Positions 48,743 through 60,373 are shown, counted from the first letter of the stretch. The stretch is 64,000 nt of DNA from CAJBLF01 sp964545415 (GCA_964545415.1 CAZJFP010000002.1:1-64000), one strand, 5' to 3'. Translations and numbers: made by a program. The notes: generated by a model from the letters alone, not told the origin.

Positions 48743-48789
48743 TTTCGTCGCTTCTCTGTAGAAAGTGGTTTTACTTACTGATCAGTAGG

Positions 48790-49479
48790 ATGTATACCAA
48801 AGACCAAAAGATCCTGAGATTCTCCATGATGTTGCTCTTTTTGGCGCTAATGATTGTATATATCGTATGGTATCAAGTGAAATGAACTGAACTAAAAGAC
48901 CAATTACAAGAACAAGACTCATGAACCGGTATACAGATCTTGAGCGTAAGCTGAGAAAATATGCCGACTATAAGTTCTTTGGAAGAAGAAAATGCTTCCT
49001 GATCCTTTGAGGACGGACAGCTTACTTCAACAACAGGAACTAAGATGAAAACAGGGATTACCGTCTCCAGTACCAAAACAATGACGGGAACGATGACCAA
49101 AAGCTCATCCATAAAGATGCTTTCGTGAACCAGTATCTATTACGGTTCTCTAGCCATCATAGAGCAGTTGGGTATCAAATATCAGTATGCATTGACGGAT
49201 AGTTCAGGGATATGGTATATCTATCTAGGTACGCCGAGTTATGACTTTTCAAGCATAGCGAGAGCTCTCAAAGGAACAACATATACTATGGCTACAGAAC
49301 AAGAACTCTTGGAAAACAAGCTTTTTGGAAATAAGGTGGTCTATATCAATCTTCCTGAATACAAAGATAAACAGGTCATCATGCTCGTCTATATGAACGA
49401 CGGCATCTGGCTGATACAAGTGGAGTATAATCTGTATCATAAGTCAAAAGCATACATCAAATCTTTATTTATTGATTAA
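48790..49479 (+). CDS. membrane-anchored protein of unknown function
   Basis: 229 aa. Transmembrane helix near the N-terminus (SMMLLFLALMIVYIVWYQV), a Ser/Thr/Gly-rich linker (STTGTKMKTGITVSSTKTMT), and a globular C-terminal domain (YYGSLAIIEQLGIKYQYALT ... IWLIQVEYNLYHKSKAYIKS). Five UGA glycines. Inserted between nusG and rplK, 8 bp before rplK, so it is cotranscribed with ribosomal protein genes, which is unusual for a surface protein. No family recognised. Confidence 0.7.
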
Positions 49480-49486
49480 TACACCA

Positions 49487-49930
49487 ATGGCAGGAAAAAT
49501 CACTAACATTCTCAATCTTGAGATACCGGCTGGGAAAGCGCAGCCAGCACCTCCTTTAGGGCCTATGCTCTGAGCAAATGGAGTAAATATCGGACAATTC
49601 ATCAAAGAATTCAACGATAAGACAATGGAACTTATGAAACAATTTTCAGGAGCTGACGTCAAAGTGAAATGTACCTTGACGATCTATGCAGACAGATCCT
49701 TTGATCTCAAAATAGGAAGCCCTGTGACATCCAACTTGATTCTTCGAAAATTGAAACAACCTAAAGGGTCAGGAGAACCAAACAAGAATAAGATCGGAAA
49801 AATCTCCAAGAAAGACCTCGAAGAGATTGCTCAGCTCAAGATGGGAGATATGAATTCCGACAACCTCGAATCTATGATGAAATCCATAGCAGGAACAGCA
49901 AAAAATATGGGTATAGAAGTCGAAAAATAA
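49487..49930 (+). CDS. rplK: 50S ribosomal protein L11
   Basis: 147 aa. IPAGKAQPAPPLGPMLGANG followed by VNIGQFIKEFNDKT is the L11 N-terminal domain, with UGA for the invariant glycine in MLGANG. The C-terminal RNA-binding domain follows (KGSGEPNKNKIGKISKKDLE ... IAGTAKNMGIEVE). It forms the GTPase-associated centre with 23S rRNA and L10. Length normal. Confidence 0.97.
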
Positions 49931-50042
49931 TTCAGAATTAAGAATTAATGATGCAGAATGAAAGGATCTATTGTAATATACAATAGTTCGTGAGGTAACA
50001 ATACCAACATTATTAATTATTCACTATTCATTATTCATTAAT
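49931..50042. repeat. mirrored-arm repeat with central hairpin between rplK and rplA
   Basis: Left arm of ATTCAGAATTAAGAATTAATG words, centre CTATTGTA-ATA-TACAATAG, then AACAATACCAACATTATTAAT and right arm ATTCACTATTCATTATTC. It sits inside an essential operon where L1 autoregulation signals are usually found. Confidence 0.8.
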
Positions 50043-50099
50043 TACGTGGGAGCTTTTGTAAGCGTTAGTACCACTTTTACCTTATTTACTATTAGAAAC

Positions 50100-50774
50100 A
50101 TGGTAACACACGGAAAAAAATGGAAAGAAGCTGCTAAGGCAGTAGATTCAACCAAAGCGTATCCTATCAATGAAGCAGTAGCACTGCTCAAAAAATCCGG
50201 ATACAGCAAATTCGACGGATCTGTAGAGATCGCAGTCAAAACCTTTGCTGACGCAAAGTACAATGATCAGATGATGAGAGGAACAACTATTCTTCCTCAT
50301 GGAACAGGTAAGACCAAAAAGATCGCAGTATTCACTGACGATGAAAAAGCTGCTAAGGAAGCATGAGCTGATTTGGCAGGCAAGGATACACTCTTGAACG
50401 ATATCAAAGCAGGAAAACTTGATTTTGATGTTTTGTTGACTACGCCTGAACTCATCAGAGAACTCGCTCCTGTAGCGAAACAATTAGGTCCAAAAGGACT
50501 CATGCCTTCGCCAAAAGCGGGAACAGTCATAACTAATATCGCTGAAGCTGTGGGAGAATTCAAAAAAGGTAAGATGGAGTTTAAACTCGATAAGACAGGA
50601 AATATCAATGCAGCTATAGGAAAGATTTCTTTTAGCGATGCGCAGATAGAGGAGAATATCAAAGCGTTTCTCAAAGCATTGGAAGATAACAAGCCTACAG
50701 GCGTCAAAGGTAAGCTCATCAAAAAAGTATTTATCGCTCCTACCATGGGACCTGGAATACAAATTAGCTTATAG
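50100..50774 (+). CDS. rplA: 50S ribosomal protein L1
   Basis: 224 aa. HGKKWKEAAKAVDSTKAYPI, KFDGSVEIAVKTFADAKYND, RGTTILPHGTGKTKKIAVF and QLGPKGLMPSPKAGTVI are L1 signatures; GVKGKLIKKVFIAPTMGPGI closes the protein. One UGA glycine (KEAGADL). It forms the L1 stalk. A GTG or other upstream start would add 18 residues, but ATG at MVTHGKKW gives the usual N-terminus. Confidence 0.97.
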
Positions 50775-50801
50775 TCCATAGAACGTAAAATAATTTCATA
50801 T

Positions 50802-50842
50802 AAAAAAGCAGACAAGCTATCACGCAGGTCTGTTTTTTTTTA
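50802..50842 (+). terminator. terminator after rplA
   Basis: CAGAC ... GTCTG stem with a long loop, followed by ten T residues broken by none; preceded by an A run that could serve the convergent ftsX. Confidence 0.6.
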
Positions 50843-50865
50843 TGTTAGAATAGAGAGTCTTTAGA

Positions 50866-51822
50866 CTAGAGCTTTTTGTTGAGCGCACGAGCAAAGAAGT
50901 AGGAAAAGATGAATCCTATTACAGCAACAACGATAATCTCTCCTACAAAGATTCCTATAATAAGCGCGATATTACCGAGTACGCTCAAGAGTGTTACATC
51001 AAAGAGGTTGTAGATATAATAATTGATGCTTATTCCGCTGATGAGTAATAATGCTAAACAGATAAGAAAGGAAAATCATAAGACGTTCACGGTCAATGCG
51101 ACGAATCCTTGGATGATCTGATTGTAGGTCGCTCAGAGGATTTTTTTCACTTCGAGTTCCTTATGGAAAGTATGAAAAATATTTTTGAGCAAGAATCCAA
51201 GAAAGGCGATGATGATGAAGAAAAGAATAGCGATGATTACATATGAGAGACCAACCACGAAATTGCTTAAGTTGATGATAGTGAGAACTCTATTTTCCTG
51301 TTGTTTTAGTGTGGATCAGGTATCGAGATCTTTGACATTAAGGATGATATCTTTGTTTTTTAGTATAATAGTTTTGAGTGCTTCATATTTATTATCGCTA
51401 TCAAACATCACATAAAGGGTAGAAGGCAGGGGATTCTCTATACCAAATTTTTCGAAGTTGCTTACAACGTCAGGGATCTTCTTTTGGAGAAACGCTAAAG
51501 CATCATCTTTGGATGAAAACATTACTTTGAGTCATTTGGATTCAAGATCGTCCTTGAGGGTGATGACTCTTTTGTAGATTTCCGTATCGCTGCCGCTGAG
51601 CGTAGAGATAGTCGTAGTATCTTTTATATAAAAATACATACCAAGCCTATCCTTGAGCTGTCAGGTAAATTGGTTCGCATACAATGAGACTCCCAAAAAG
51701 ATATTGAGAAGGAAAAGAAGGAATCAGATGAAGATACTCACTCAAAAAACATTGCTCCGGGAAGTCTTGAGAAGATGAGCGAGGTCTTGTTTGAAAATCT
51801 TTGAGAGTGAACTTTTTAACAT
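50866..51822 (-). CDS. ftsX: cell division protein FtsX-like ABC transporter permease
   Basis: 318 aa. N-terminal helix (VFGVSIFIGFLLFLLNIFLG), large extracytoplasmic domain (GMYFYIKDTTTISTLSGSDT ... KIPDVVSNFEKFGIENPLPS), then three transmembrane helices including LEVKKILGATYNQIIQGF, the FtsX motif that couples to the ATPase. FtsEX regulates peptidoglycan hydrolases at division. The ATPase gene ftsE is not in the window. UGA glycines in several helices keep the frame open. Confidence 0.85.
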
Positions 51823-51857
51823 TATCTGATATAAGATGATAAATGATAACTTCGAAA

Positions 51858-52478
51858 TTATTTCTTGAACATGTGTTGGGTGGTGATGAATTTTTCGAAA
51901 AGCGAGATCTTTTGATCATAAAAATCTAATGCCTTATCGATGGTTTGTAATTTTTCGCGATGCTTATAAAAGTACTTGATCATATCTTTAGCTTTTTTGT
52001 ATTTATGTTCAAGGATATAGAGCTCTATAAGATTATAGATGACTTCAGCGTCGATATTATTGATATGAAATGCATCCTTGAGGAAATTAAGTCATTTTTC
52101 TCTATTACCGTACCGATATTCGCAGAGACCATAGCATCTGAGGATTTCGTGATTTTCTGCTTTGGTGATCTCCAATGCTTGTTGGAGATATTTTTTTGCT
52201 TCTAATCGATGATTTTTTTCCATTTCGAGCACACCCTTGATATAGAGTCCGAGAGGATCAGTATTATTCTTTTTTGCATTCAGAAAATCTATCGCTTTGG
52301 TCGCTTTACCAATTTCACCTTTTCTATATTGGATATCGGTGACCTGTAAGAGTGCATCTTCATTGTTCGGATCCCTAAAGAGGATAGTGTTTACCTTTTT
52401 TATGGCCTCATCGAATTTTCATAATTCCTTGAGCTCTTCTATCTCATTGATGAGGGAATCGGGGATATACGTAGGCAT
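51858..52478 (-). CDS. TPR-repeat protein
   Basis: 206 aa. Successive helix pairs such as LGKFDEAIKKVNTILFRDPN, GEIGKATKAIDFLNAKKNNT and HRLEAKKYLQQALEITKAEN fit tetratricopeptide repeats (about five). UGA glycines in KELGKF and EKGLNF fall at the TPR turn glycine. No signal peptide. A scaffold role is likely; it sits between htrA and ftsX on the same strand. Confidence 0.8.
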
Positions 52479-52625
52479 AAGATCGATTCATGAAATAAAT
52501 AATCATATTCAAGTGTACCCCAAAAAGTATCTATTTCCAAATTTTTTTGGCTTACCCAAGGCATTTGGATTTACATTTAAAAAAATAATGACATAAGTGG
52601 TATATTTATCCAAAAAATATGAGTA

Positions 52626-53786
52626 TTACTGTGTATTTCCTCACAAAACAACGGTAAGAGCTAGTGGTTCGCCATCTCTGATGATATCCAGCGAAATAGT
52701 ATCGCCTGGTATAAAGGTGTAGAGCTGATAGAGGAATGGCATATATTTGGTAATAGGGATTTTGTTGATACTAACGATAATGTCTCACACTTTGAGTCAA
52801 GCTTCCCATGCAGGAAGATCAGTCAGTACATCCTTGATGTAAATACCATTATCCATAGTCAATTTCTTTTCCTGTTTGAGAGCAGAAGTAATTTCAACAT
52901 ATTGGATGCCGATGACTGGTCTAGAGATTTTTCCGAACGTCTCTATGGTCTTGATAGTGCCTGCAATAAATTCTTGACTTAGTGGCAAAGCGAAAGTCAT
53001 ACCTTCACCTTCATCAATAGCAGTGGTGATGCCTATCACATTACCTTGGATATCGAGCAATGGACCTCAGCTATTCCCTGGATTTGCTTGGGCGTCAGTC
53101 TGATAGAGACCGACATAGAGGTTATTGCCGTTGATAGTAAGTTGTTTGTTTCTACCTCCGATGATGCCCATAGTGACGGTATTTGGATATTTAGACAAGG
53201 TATTGCCTATGGTGAATGCAAATTGTCCTATATCAACATTGGTAGTGATAGGCAAAAATATCGCTGCATCAAGATCGGTAGGAGAGACTCACTCGGAATC
53301 AATGATTTTGAGGATAGCTATATCCAAGAGATCGTCAAATCGGATTTTATCTACATTATACACGCTGCCATCAGAGAAAGTGACTGAATATTTGGCGGTC
53401 GTATCCTGTACAACATGTTTATTGGTGATGATATATCCTTTTTTTGAAATTAAGATACCACTTCATCAGCCGATTTTCGTAGTTTGTTGCTGGATAGTTC
53501 CAGGTCCGTTGACTTGTGCAGGGTCATCGACATAGAATTTCACATCTTTGCTTATAGTAATGCTGACTACTGAAGTTTTGGCAGCAGATATGGTCTGTAC
53601 GAGATATGATTGTAATGCGAGAAGGTCGGATTTTTTGATATCATTGGCTTTGTTCCCCATGGTAGATTCCACAGAAGTACTGAAAGATTTCAGTTTGTTA
53701 TTGATTGCTCATCGGATGATGATACCTCCGAGGAAAATAAGAAAAATATTCAAGACAACAATCAGCGTGAGAGGTTTCTTTTGCAT
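52626..53786 (-). CDS. htrA: HtrA/DegP-type serine protease with PDZ domain
   Basis: 386 aa. Membrane anchor (LIVVLNIFLIFLGGIIIRG), trypsin-like domain with the catalytic triad His (GYIITNKHVVQD), Asp (DDLLDIAILKI) and Ser (ANPGNSGGPLLDIQGNVIG), then a C-terminal PDZ domain (DNGIYIKDVLTDLPAWEAGL). The first glycine of the SGG oxyanion motif is UGA. Quality-control protease outside the membrane. Likely cotranscribed with gyrA upstream (36 bp) and with the TPR gene downstream. Confidence 0.94.
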
Positions 53787-53822
53787 ATGCTTTTATTTTA
53801 TTGGATAAATTTTGTGATGGAA

Positions 53823-56477
53823 TTATTCTGCGTTAGTTGCTTCGACTTCAGGAGTTTCGCTTTCTTCAGACATTTCTCCTTCATCATTGGATTCATCAGA
53901 AATGCCTTTTTCCATTTTTTCTGCCTCTTTTTCTGCTTTTTTCCTCTCTTCCTTGTATCTGAGATTTTCTTCTTTTTCTTCCCAAGGTCTGTAGATTACA
54001 TCGATATCTTTGTCTACCATTTTCGCTAATGGAGTTTCTGTCTCATCCAAGTGGATATCGTTGGAATGGAGTGTCTTGATAGTGCTATCCTTGAATCTGA
54101 TTCTGATAGCTCATTCGATGATACTGATTCCTCATTCAAGAATTTCTTTTCCTATCATAACTACTTGACCCTTTTTCGCTCTTTTCCATATTTTCAGATC
54201 TTCAAGATTCAATAGTTTACCATTTTTGTTCGCGTGGATGAGGATGAATGGTTCGCCTTTGTGTAAGAACATATTAGCTACTTCATCTCCTTCCTGCAAT
54301 TCAATCGATTTGACTCATCCTGCAGTTTTTCCCATAGGTCTCAGATCATTGCTCTTGAAAAGAAGCATCCATCCATGTTTGGTAAGTATTCCTACATTGT
54401 CAGTATCATTCACTGCTTCGACAGAAAGAATCTTCTCTTTGTCCGCAAGTTTCATAATGACGGTTGGGAACTTTTTGAATGACAAAACCAATTCCTTCTT
54501 GATCTTTTTGCAGCTATTCTGATTGGTGAGGAATATCAGATGATGATAATCGAAATGCAACGTCTTGGCGAAGATGATCTTTCCTTTAAGTCAGAAATGT
54601 TCATTGAGATTCAAAGCATTCTGCTTCATAGCAAAGCTTCCAAAATCCTTCAATCTCTGAACGACTAATTCTCCGATATCCGTGATAACGATCAATTTAT
54701 CTTGGTTGTGGGTATAGATGAGATCCATGGTTTCGTCAGGTATAACCTGAATTCTAGACTGGTAGAGGATTCTTACGCTATAATCGTTTCCGATTCGCAC
54801 GATAACATCTTCTTTGACTTTATCTGCAGCCGACATAAATGCTTTGAGACTTCCAGATACATTGTATACGCTGAGATCTTGTGAAAGATCTGTTTTTCTC
54901 TCGTCTCCGTATTGCTTCTTCATATATTTGAATTCGTCTCTTACGACACCATCAAGCTTCTCAGGCTGATCGATGATAGCTTGAAGCTCTTCGATAAGTT
55001 TTTTCTTCTCTTCTATTTCATCGCTGATCTTTTGGATTTCCAAACCGACCAAGGATTGTAATCTCATCATAAGGATATATTCTGCTTGTGCTTCAGAGAA
55101 TTCGAACTTTTCCATCAGATTGTTTTTTGCATCCTGTTTGGTTTCAGATTTTTTGATGGTCTCTATTACTTCATCGATGATGTCGATTGCTTTCTTCAAT
55201 CCTTCTAAAATATGCAATCTGTCTTTGGCTTTGTTCAATTGGAAAACGGATCTGCGGTAGACGACATTTCTCCTAAAGGTCACGAATTCCATAAGGAGAT
55301 CTTTGATATTCAAAAGCCTTGGTTGTACACCAGCTTCGACCAAGGATACATTATTGAAATTAAATGCGCATTGCAATTCTGTATATTTATATAACTCTAC
55401 CAATATTTTATCGGCATCTACACCATTTTTGAGGTAGATAGCTATCCTGATCTTATTTTTGCTGGATTCATCTCTCATATCAGAGATTCATTCGATTTTT
55501 TTATCGACGACCAATTCTCCGATCTTTGCAACCAAGGAAGATTTGTTTACTAGGTACGGTATCTCATCGATAACGATAATATTACCATGTTTGTTCTCTT
55601 CTACATGGGTTTTTCCTCTCATGATAATTCCTCACTTTCCTTTTTTGTATACTTCTCTGATATTGTTGCTGTCATAGATGATACCGCCGGTTGGGAAATC
55701 CGGTCCTTTGATAATCTCCATGATTTCATCGATAGAGACGGAATATGTATCGTTTACAGCTTCTTCAGCTCATTCTGTTGATCCTTCTTCTATAGCAGCC
55801 GCTTTGATTTTTGCTGCTTGCGCTTTCTGTTTTTCATTTAATGGTTTACCTTCTTTTTCAAGCAACAATAATGATGCATCCAACACTTCGTTGAGATTGT
55901 GTGGAGCCATATTTGTCGCCATACCTACAGCGATACCCATAGTACCATTACAGAGATGGTTAGGAAATTTTGTAGGGAGCATCACTGGTTCTTTCAAGCT
56001 TCCATCAAAATTATCTCTCCGGTCTATGGTATCTTGCTCTATATCATTCAACATCTCTTCAGCTATTTTGGTCAATCTCGCTTCCGTATACCTCATCGCA
56101 GCAGCTCAGTCACCATCTATGGAACCGAAGTTACCTTGTCCATCGATCAATGGATATCTCATAGACCGTGGTTGTGCCATACGCACCATTGCTTCGTAGA
56201 TACTGCTATCTCCATGTGGATGATATTTACCCATAACATCTCACACGATCCTTGCTGATTTCTTATGCTTCTGATTGAAAAAATTATTCATCTGATACAT
56301 TCAGAACATAATCCTCCTCAATACCGGTTTGAATCCATCTCTCGTATCCGGTAACGCACGCGAAACAATGACGGACATCGCATATTCGATGTACGATTTG
56401 GAGATTTCCTCTTCAATAGGGTGCGGAGTGACGGTTCACGTAGCGATTACTTTATCGTCCTGTTCGTTCTTAATCAT
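53823..56477 (-). CDS. gyrA: DNA gyrase subunit A
   Basis: 884 aa. Catalytic Tyr in AAMRYTEARL; opening SKSYIEYAMSVIVSRALPDT then RDGFKPVLRRIMFGM, the QRSM.YPLIDGQGNFGS-like segment MRYPLIDGQGNFGS, and VMLPTKFPNHLCNG (family LP..fPnlL.NG). The C-terminal pinwheel has repeats such as DIGELVVQRLKDFG and NDTDNVGILTKHGWMLLF. UGA codons read as glycines in about ten places. The C-terminal tail is a Glu-rich stretch of about 60 residues (KKAEKEAEKMEKGISDESND), unusual for GyrA. Works with GyrB at 9.3-11.2 kb. Confidence 0.96.
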
Positions 56478-56807
56478 ACTTTATGAATGAAAAAGGTAAA
56501 AGATTATACATCATATTAAGACAAAAAAACTTCAAGGCGACTGCCTCAAAAGTTCATATGCTTTTGATAAAGAAAATATATGTAAAGGCGAAGTGAATTC
56601 AACGCTTTCCTGTTATCACCAGTTGACAAAAAAAGAAAAATAGATTATTTATTAGTTGTGCTCTCTATGTATATATGCTTGTATGCTGACGGAAGTATCT
56701 AAGGAAAAGTTGCGAAAATCAAGAAAAACAAAGAAAAGTCATCCAAAATAAGTAAATAATTCAGATAGATATTTTAGTTTTTTTAAAAAATGTCAAATAT
56801 AATGAAA
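56478..56807. other. 330-bp intergenic region between gyrA and the metalloprotease gene
   Basis: AT-rich. A plus-strand TTGACA (56623) with 17-bp spacer and TATTTA could be a promoter; a 22-codon basic frame (MLTEVSKEKLRKSRKTKKSH) starts at 56683 but is not convincing. A short CTTCAAGGCGACTGCCTCAAAAG inverted pair lies near 56530. The gyrA promoter on the minus strand must lie here. No RNA gene was recognised. Confidence 0.4.
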
Positions 56808-57536
56808 TTATGACGTTTTTTTGAATAACGTTTTGGTATTGCCTAAGATATCGCTTATTCTTTCCCTATTAATCAGAAAAACCTTTTGGGGGATAAAAAT
56901 ATCTTTGTTTCCTGATTTGAATGTATGAGTAAGTAAGCAGAGATCGATATAATCGCACATTTCATCAAAAGAATCCATTCATCTCAATATAGGATATCCC
57001 TTATCAATGAAATGCTTGCACATATCCAAGGACTCATATCGAGAAAGTCCTTCTTCCATAAGTTCATCGCTACGCAGACGATGATGATTGGTATACGTTG
57101 CAAATACTGGAGAACGCATGATCGCTTGTACTTTTGCATATGAGAGACAATGACCTATTTCATGCCCCAAACAGAGAAAAAAGGTAGATTGATTGGGAAG
57201 ATGTGTATATTCGATGATTTTTGGACGTGCATGGCGTTGAGCCTGGAATTTTGATCATTTATGAAAATACGGCGAATATCATTTATATCTGCAATATTCT
57301 AAGATGCTTTCTTGTCTATTCCTATACCAAATAGGTGCTTCTCTTTGAGTTAAATCCAGAGAAAAGTTTTTTGAAATTTCTTTATTGTCTATTTCATCGA
57401 TTTTTTTGTGGATATAGGTAAATTCTTGCATACATTCGAGTAATTGCTTTTTAATGGAAGATTTGATTGCAGATTCCTTGAGTGTAGTATAGTCAAATAG
57501 TCAATCCAAAAGCTCCCTTATTTCGCTCTGTTTCAT
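56808..57536 (-). CDS. HExxH zinc metallopeptidase-like protein
   Basis: 242 aa. The zinc motif is HEIGHCLSYAKV (HExxH), with DELMEEGLSRYES about 40 residues later supplying a possible third ligand Glu. No signal peptide or membrane helix is evident. The N-terminal 110 residues are helical and charged. UGA glycines in LDGLFDY, KGYSPY, HKGSKF and LRGMDSF. Resembles short cytoplasmic metallopeptidases of the M48/IrrE-like kind but could not be placed. Confidence 0.65.
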
Positions 57537-57602
57537 GGTATAAGAAGGAATAAATGGAAAAATAGTATATAAAAAAGATAAAAAAGGTCAACATATCGTA
57601 AA

Positions 57603-57637
57603 AAAACAAAAAAAGGACGAGAGTAGCTCTCGTCCTT
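57603..57637 (-). terminator. strong terminator of the 77-aa gene
   Basis: AAGGACGAGAG-TAG-CTCTCGTCCTT, a perfect 11-bp stem, followed on the minus strand by a T tract (A run on the plus strand). Confidence 0.9.
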
Positions 57638-57655
57638 CATAGGGAAATTCATCTA

Positions 57656-57889
57656 TTATTTTTTCTTAATCACTTTTTTTACTGGCTTTTTTACTGGTTT
57701 TTTCGCTGGAAGTGCTTTTTTTACTGGTGCAGTCAACCCAAAGAGCGTTCATAGCGTAGGCATAGGATATTTTTTCGTGAATTCATTGAATTTCTTAGGA
57801 TCCGTGAATTCCTTTGCTACTTTTTTTTCCTTGCCGTTGATGTTTTCATAATACATGAATTTGCCGTGGAATGTGCTTTTGGTAACCAT
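57656..57889 (-). CDS. small basic protein with lysine-rich tail
   Basis: 77 aa. An N-terminal part (FHGKFMYYENINGKEKKVAK) followed by AKKPVKKPVKKVIKKK, a histone H1/AlgP-like Lys-Pro-Val repeat tail. Likely binds DNA or RNA through the tail. One UGA glycine (TLGTLFG). Own strong terminator; probably monocistronic and well expressed. Confidence 0.65.
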
Positions 57890-58044
57890 GGATATTTTTG
57901 TTTAAAAAATAAAGATACCAATCTTTTATAGAGATTGCCTTAAAAGGCAAAGAATAATTCAAGAATATTTTGGCATATAATAAATATTTTAAGATATAGA
58001 GTCAAATGTATTGTGAAAATTTGACAAATATGGCAATTGTAGGT

Positions 58045-58152
58045 ATAATTAATATACGATAAAATGATAAAGGGCCTAGGGACGATAAAATGATAAATTT
58101 ATCGCGAGTGAAATGAGCTTTTATCGATTTATCACGGAGTATTTATCACGAT
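58045..58152. repeat. GATAAAATGATAAA-type mirrored repeat upstream of the antiporter gene
   Basis: ACGATAAAATGATAAA occurs twice, flanking GGGCCTAGGG, and is followed by complementary TTTATCGCG, TTTTATCGATTTATCACGG and TTTATCACGATAAG words. Related to the in-frame elp3 element at 8294-8328. Confidence 0.6.
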
Positions 58153-58163
58153 AAGTAGTAAGT

Positions 58164-59882
58164 ATGGCAGAACAAGTATTCACCTCATTAAGTATCGTAA
58201 TAGGAATTGTGCTCATCAGTATTTGATTGATGAAAGCACTGAAACAACCTATGATTATCTGATATATTCTTGCATGAACAGCTATCAGTATCTTTTTTCC
58301 ATCATTATTGGGCGGCAATACCGCGTTCCAATCATTCGGGAATCTCGGTATAGCGCTGTTACTTTTTATGGTGGGAATGGAACTGAATCCTACTATCATC
58401 AGGGATCTTGGGAAAACCTCGATCATCGCATGATTTTTTCAGGTACTTGTTACGTGAGTCCTAGGGTATTTTATTGCCACGTTCATGGGGTTCGATACTA
58501 TGACCTCTACATTCCTTTCTATAGGATTTGCATTCAGCAGTACTATCGTGGTTTTGAAATTACTCGGAGACAAGGAAGAGATGGAATCTACCTACGGAAG
58601 ATTGAGTATAGGGATACTTATCGTCCAGGATATTATCGTCATGCTTCTTATTCTCTGAATGGCGACGTACAAAAACATAGAACAGACACAATCAACAGTC
58701 ATCATCATCAGCTTGATCGTAAAGGTTATTGCATTAGCATGAGGATTGTATCTGGCAACAAAATATATCATCCCTAAACTAACAAAAAAAATCGCAGAAT
58801 CACAAGAATATCTGTTCCTCTTTTCGATAGGCCGATGTTTCATCCTCGGTGCGCTTTTCTATCGACTAGGATTCGGTATAGAGATAGGAACATTAATTGC
58901 AGGAATTACCTTAGCAAATTCTTCGTATAGATTCGAAATCACGAGCAGGATCAAACCGTTGAGAGATTTCTTTATCGTTATTTTCTTCGTGTTGTTGGGG
59001 TCGCATGTAAGTTTCTGAGAAACGACAGTATCGGTTTTGAAACCGTTATTGATATTTTCCGGATTCGTCCTGATCGTCAAACCGATCGTCACGATGATTG
59101 TGCTCTGATTGCTTGGACACACAAGAAAAAATAATTTCTTATCTTGAATATCGTTAGGACAGATAAGCGAATTCTCATTCTTGATGATAACGATGGGCAT
59201 AAGCTCATGATATATCAAAGATCCGACGATTCTTTCTATGGTGACATTATTGTGACTCATCAGTATTGCAGGATCGAGCTATTTCATGATCTATGGAGAA
59301 AGATTGTATCATTTCTTCAAACCGCTCCTGATATTGTTGCCATGAGTATGGAACAAAGAGCATAAGAAGATCAATAAAAAGAATTATGAGATAGTGTTAT
59401 TTGGCTACGGAAGATTCGGAAGCAATATCTATAATATGGTGTATAAGAGTCATAAGCATATCATGGTTGTCGATGAGAATCCATGAATCATTGGACTCTT
59501 GCAGAAGAAAAAAACGCCATGCATTTACGGAGATATCAGTGATATAGATTTTCTCCACGAGTTGAATATCAAAGAAACCAAGATGATCATCAGTACGGTA
59601 AAAAAATTCGATGAGAATATGGTATTGCTCAAAACCATCAAACAGATGCATCCGAGCATTATTATTATCCTAGTCTCCAATCATATTCAGGAAGCGATTA
59701 AACTCTATGAACAAGGAGCGGATTATGTGATCATGCCACATTATATCGGTGTAGATCATACATCGTTGATGCTTGAAGAATATGGATTCGATATCCAAAA
59801 ATTTATGGAGAACAAAAAAACCTTGGTTAACGATCTCAAAAACAGACATCAAGATCTTATGATAGAGACATTGCAAAAATAA
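58164..59882 (+). CDS. Kef-type cation:proton antiporter with TrkA-N domain
   Basis: 572 aa. About twelve hydrophobic segments in residues 1-400 (LSIVIGIVLISIGLMKALKQ, IIGYILAGTAISIFFPSLLG, GIALLLFMVGMELNP, SIGFAFSSTIVVLKLLGDKE) match the CPA2 family, with LLFMVGMEL and the GFAFSSTIVVLK signatures. The C-terminal Rossmann domain (IVLFGYGRFGSNIYN, VVDENPGIIGLLQ, GDISDIDFLHELNI) binds NAD(H). Exchanges K+ or Na+ for H+ and controls cytoplasmic ion balance. More than twenty UGA glycines, many within membrane helices. Confidence 0.93.
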
Positions 59883-59892
59883 TTTCTTCATA

Positions 59893-59921
59893 CAAAAAAA
59901 AGGTCCGTAGATAACGGACCA
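59893..59921 (-). terminator. terminator of the 101-aa gene
   Basis: GGTCCGT-AGATA-ACGGACC hairpin; the A run lies on the left, giving a T tract on the minus strand downstream of the next gene. Confidence 0.8.
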
Positions 59922-59937
59922 ATAAGAAGTAATAGTT

Positions 59938-60243
59938 TTAGAGATGTTTTGCTATCTCATCCTGTTTAAGGAATTCGATAGTAGTGCGTTGTTCTTCATC
60001 TGTCGCAAACGGGAGTACTTCATACTGTTTTTCTCGATAAGTGATTTTTATCTGATTCCCCTTTTCTTTGCTACGAATCAGATTGATTTGAAGGAAATGG
60101 ATTTGATGATAGCCTCCAGAAAAACTCAGACTGGGTTTTTCGGCAATGTTTTTTCGTTTCAGTAACGTCATACTGTGTACGGATTGCTCTGCCATGACCT
60201 GGAACTTTCCGACGATGAATTGTTTGATTTTTGATTTGTACAT
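59938..60243 (-). CDS. hypothetical protein (101 aa)
   Basis: 101 aa, basic (MYKSKIKQFIVGKFQVMAEQ ... TIEFLKQDEIAKHL), probably alpha/beta, with no signal peptide or recognised motif and no UGA codon. It is bounded by its own terminator and an upstream TTGACT...TATAGG promoter-like pair on the minus strand near 60275-60298, so it appears to be a genuine single gene. Convergent with the antiporter gene. Confidence 0.6.
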   Translation of the reverse strand: MYKSKIKQFIVGKFQVMAEQSVHSMTLLKRKNIAEKPSLSFSGGYHQIHFLQINLIRSKEKGNQIKITYREKQYEVLPFATDEEQRTTIEFLKQDEIAKHL

Positions 60244-60373
60244 TGGTTTTTTTATTTTTGGTGTACCGTACCTATAATAATTTTATATATAAAGTCAAGG
60301 TTAGGAGAAAATTGTTGAAATAGGGATATAATTGTATATAACCACTGCACGTTTTTTATTCGTAGTCAGAAAA

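Noticed and set aside
56683..56751. 22-codon basic reading frame after a promoter-like pair
   Set aside because: Too short, with no ribosome-binding site and no resemblance to small ribosomal proteins; kept only as a note in the intergenic entry.
57603..57637. Terminator for the convergent plus-strand direction
   Set aside because: The run of A lies before and no T tract follows on the plus strand; orientation fits the minus-strand 77-aa gene.
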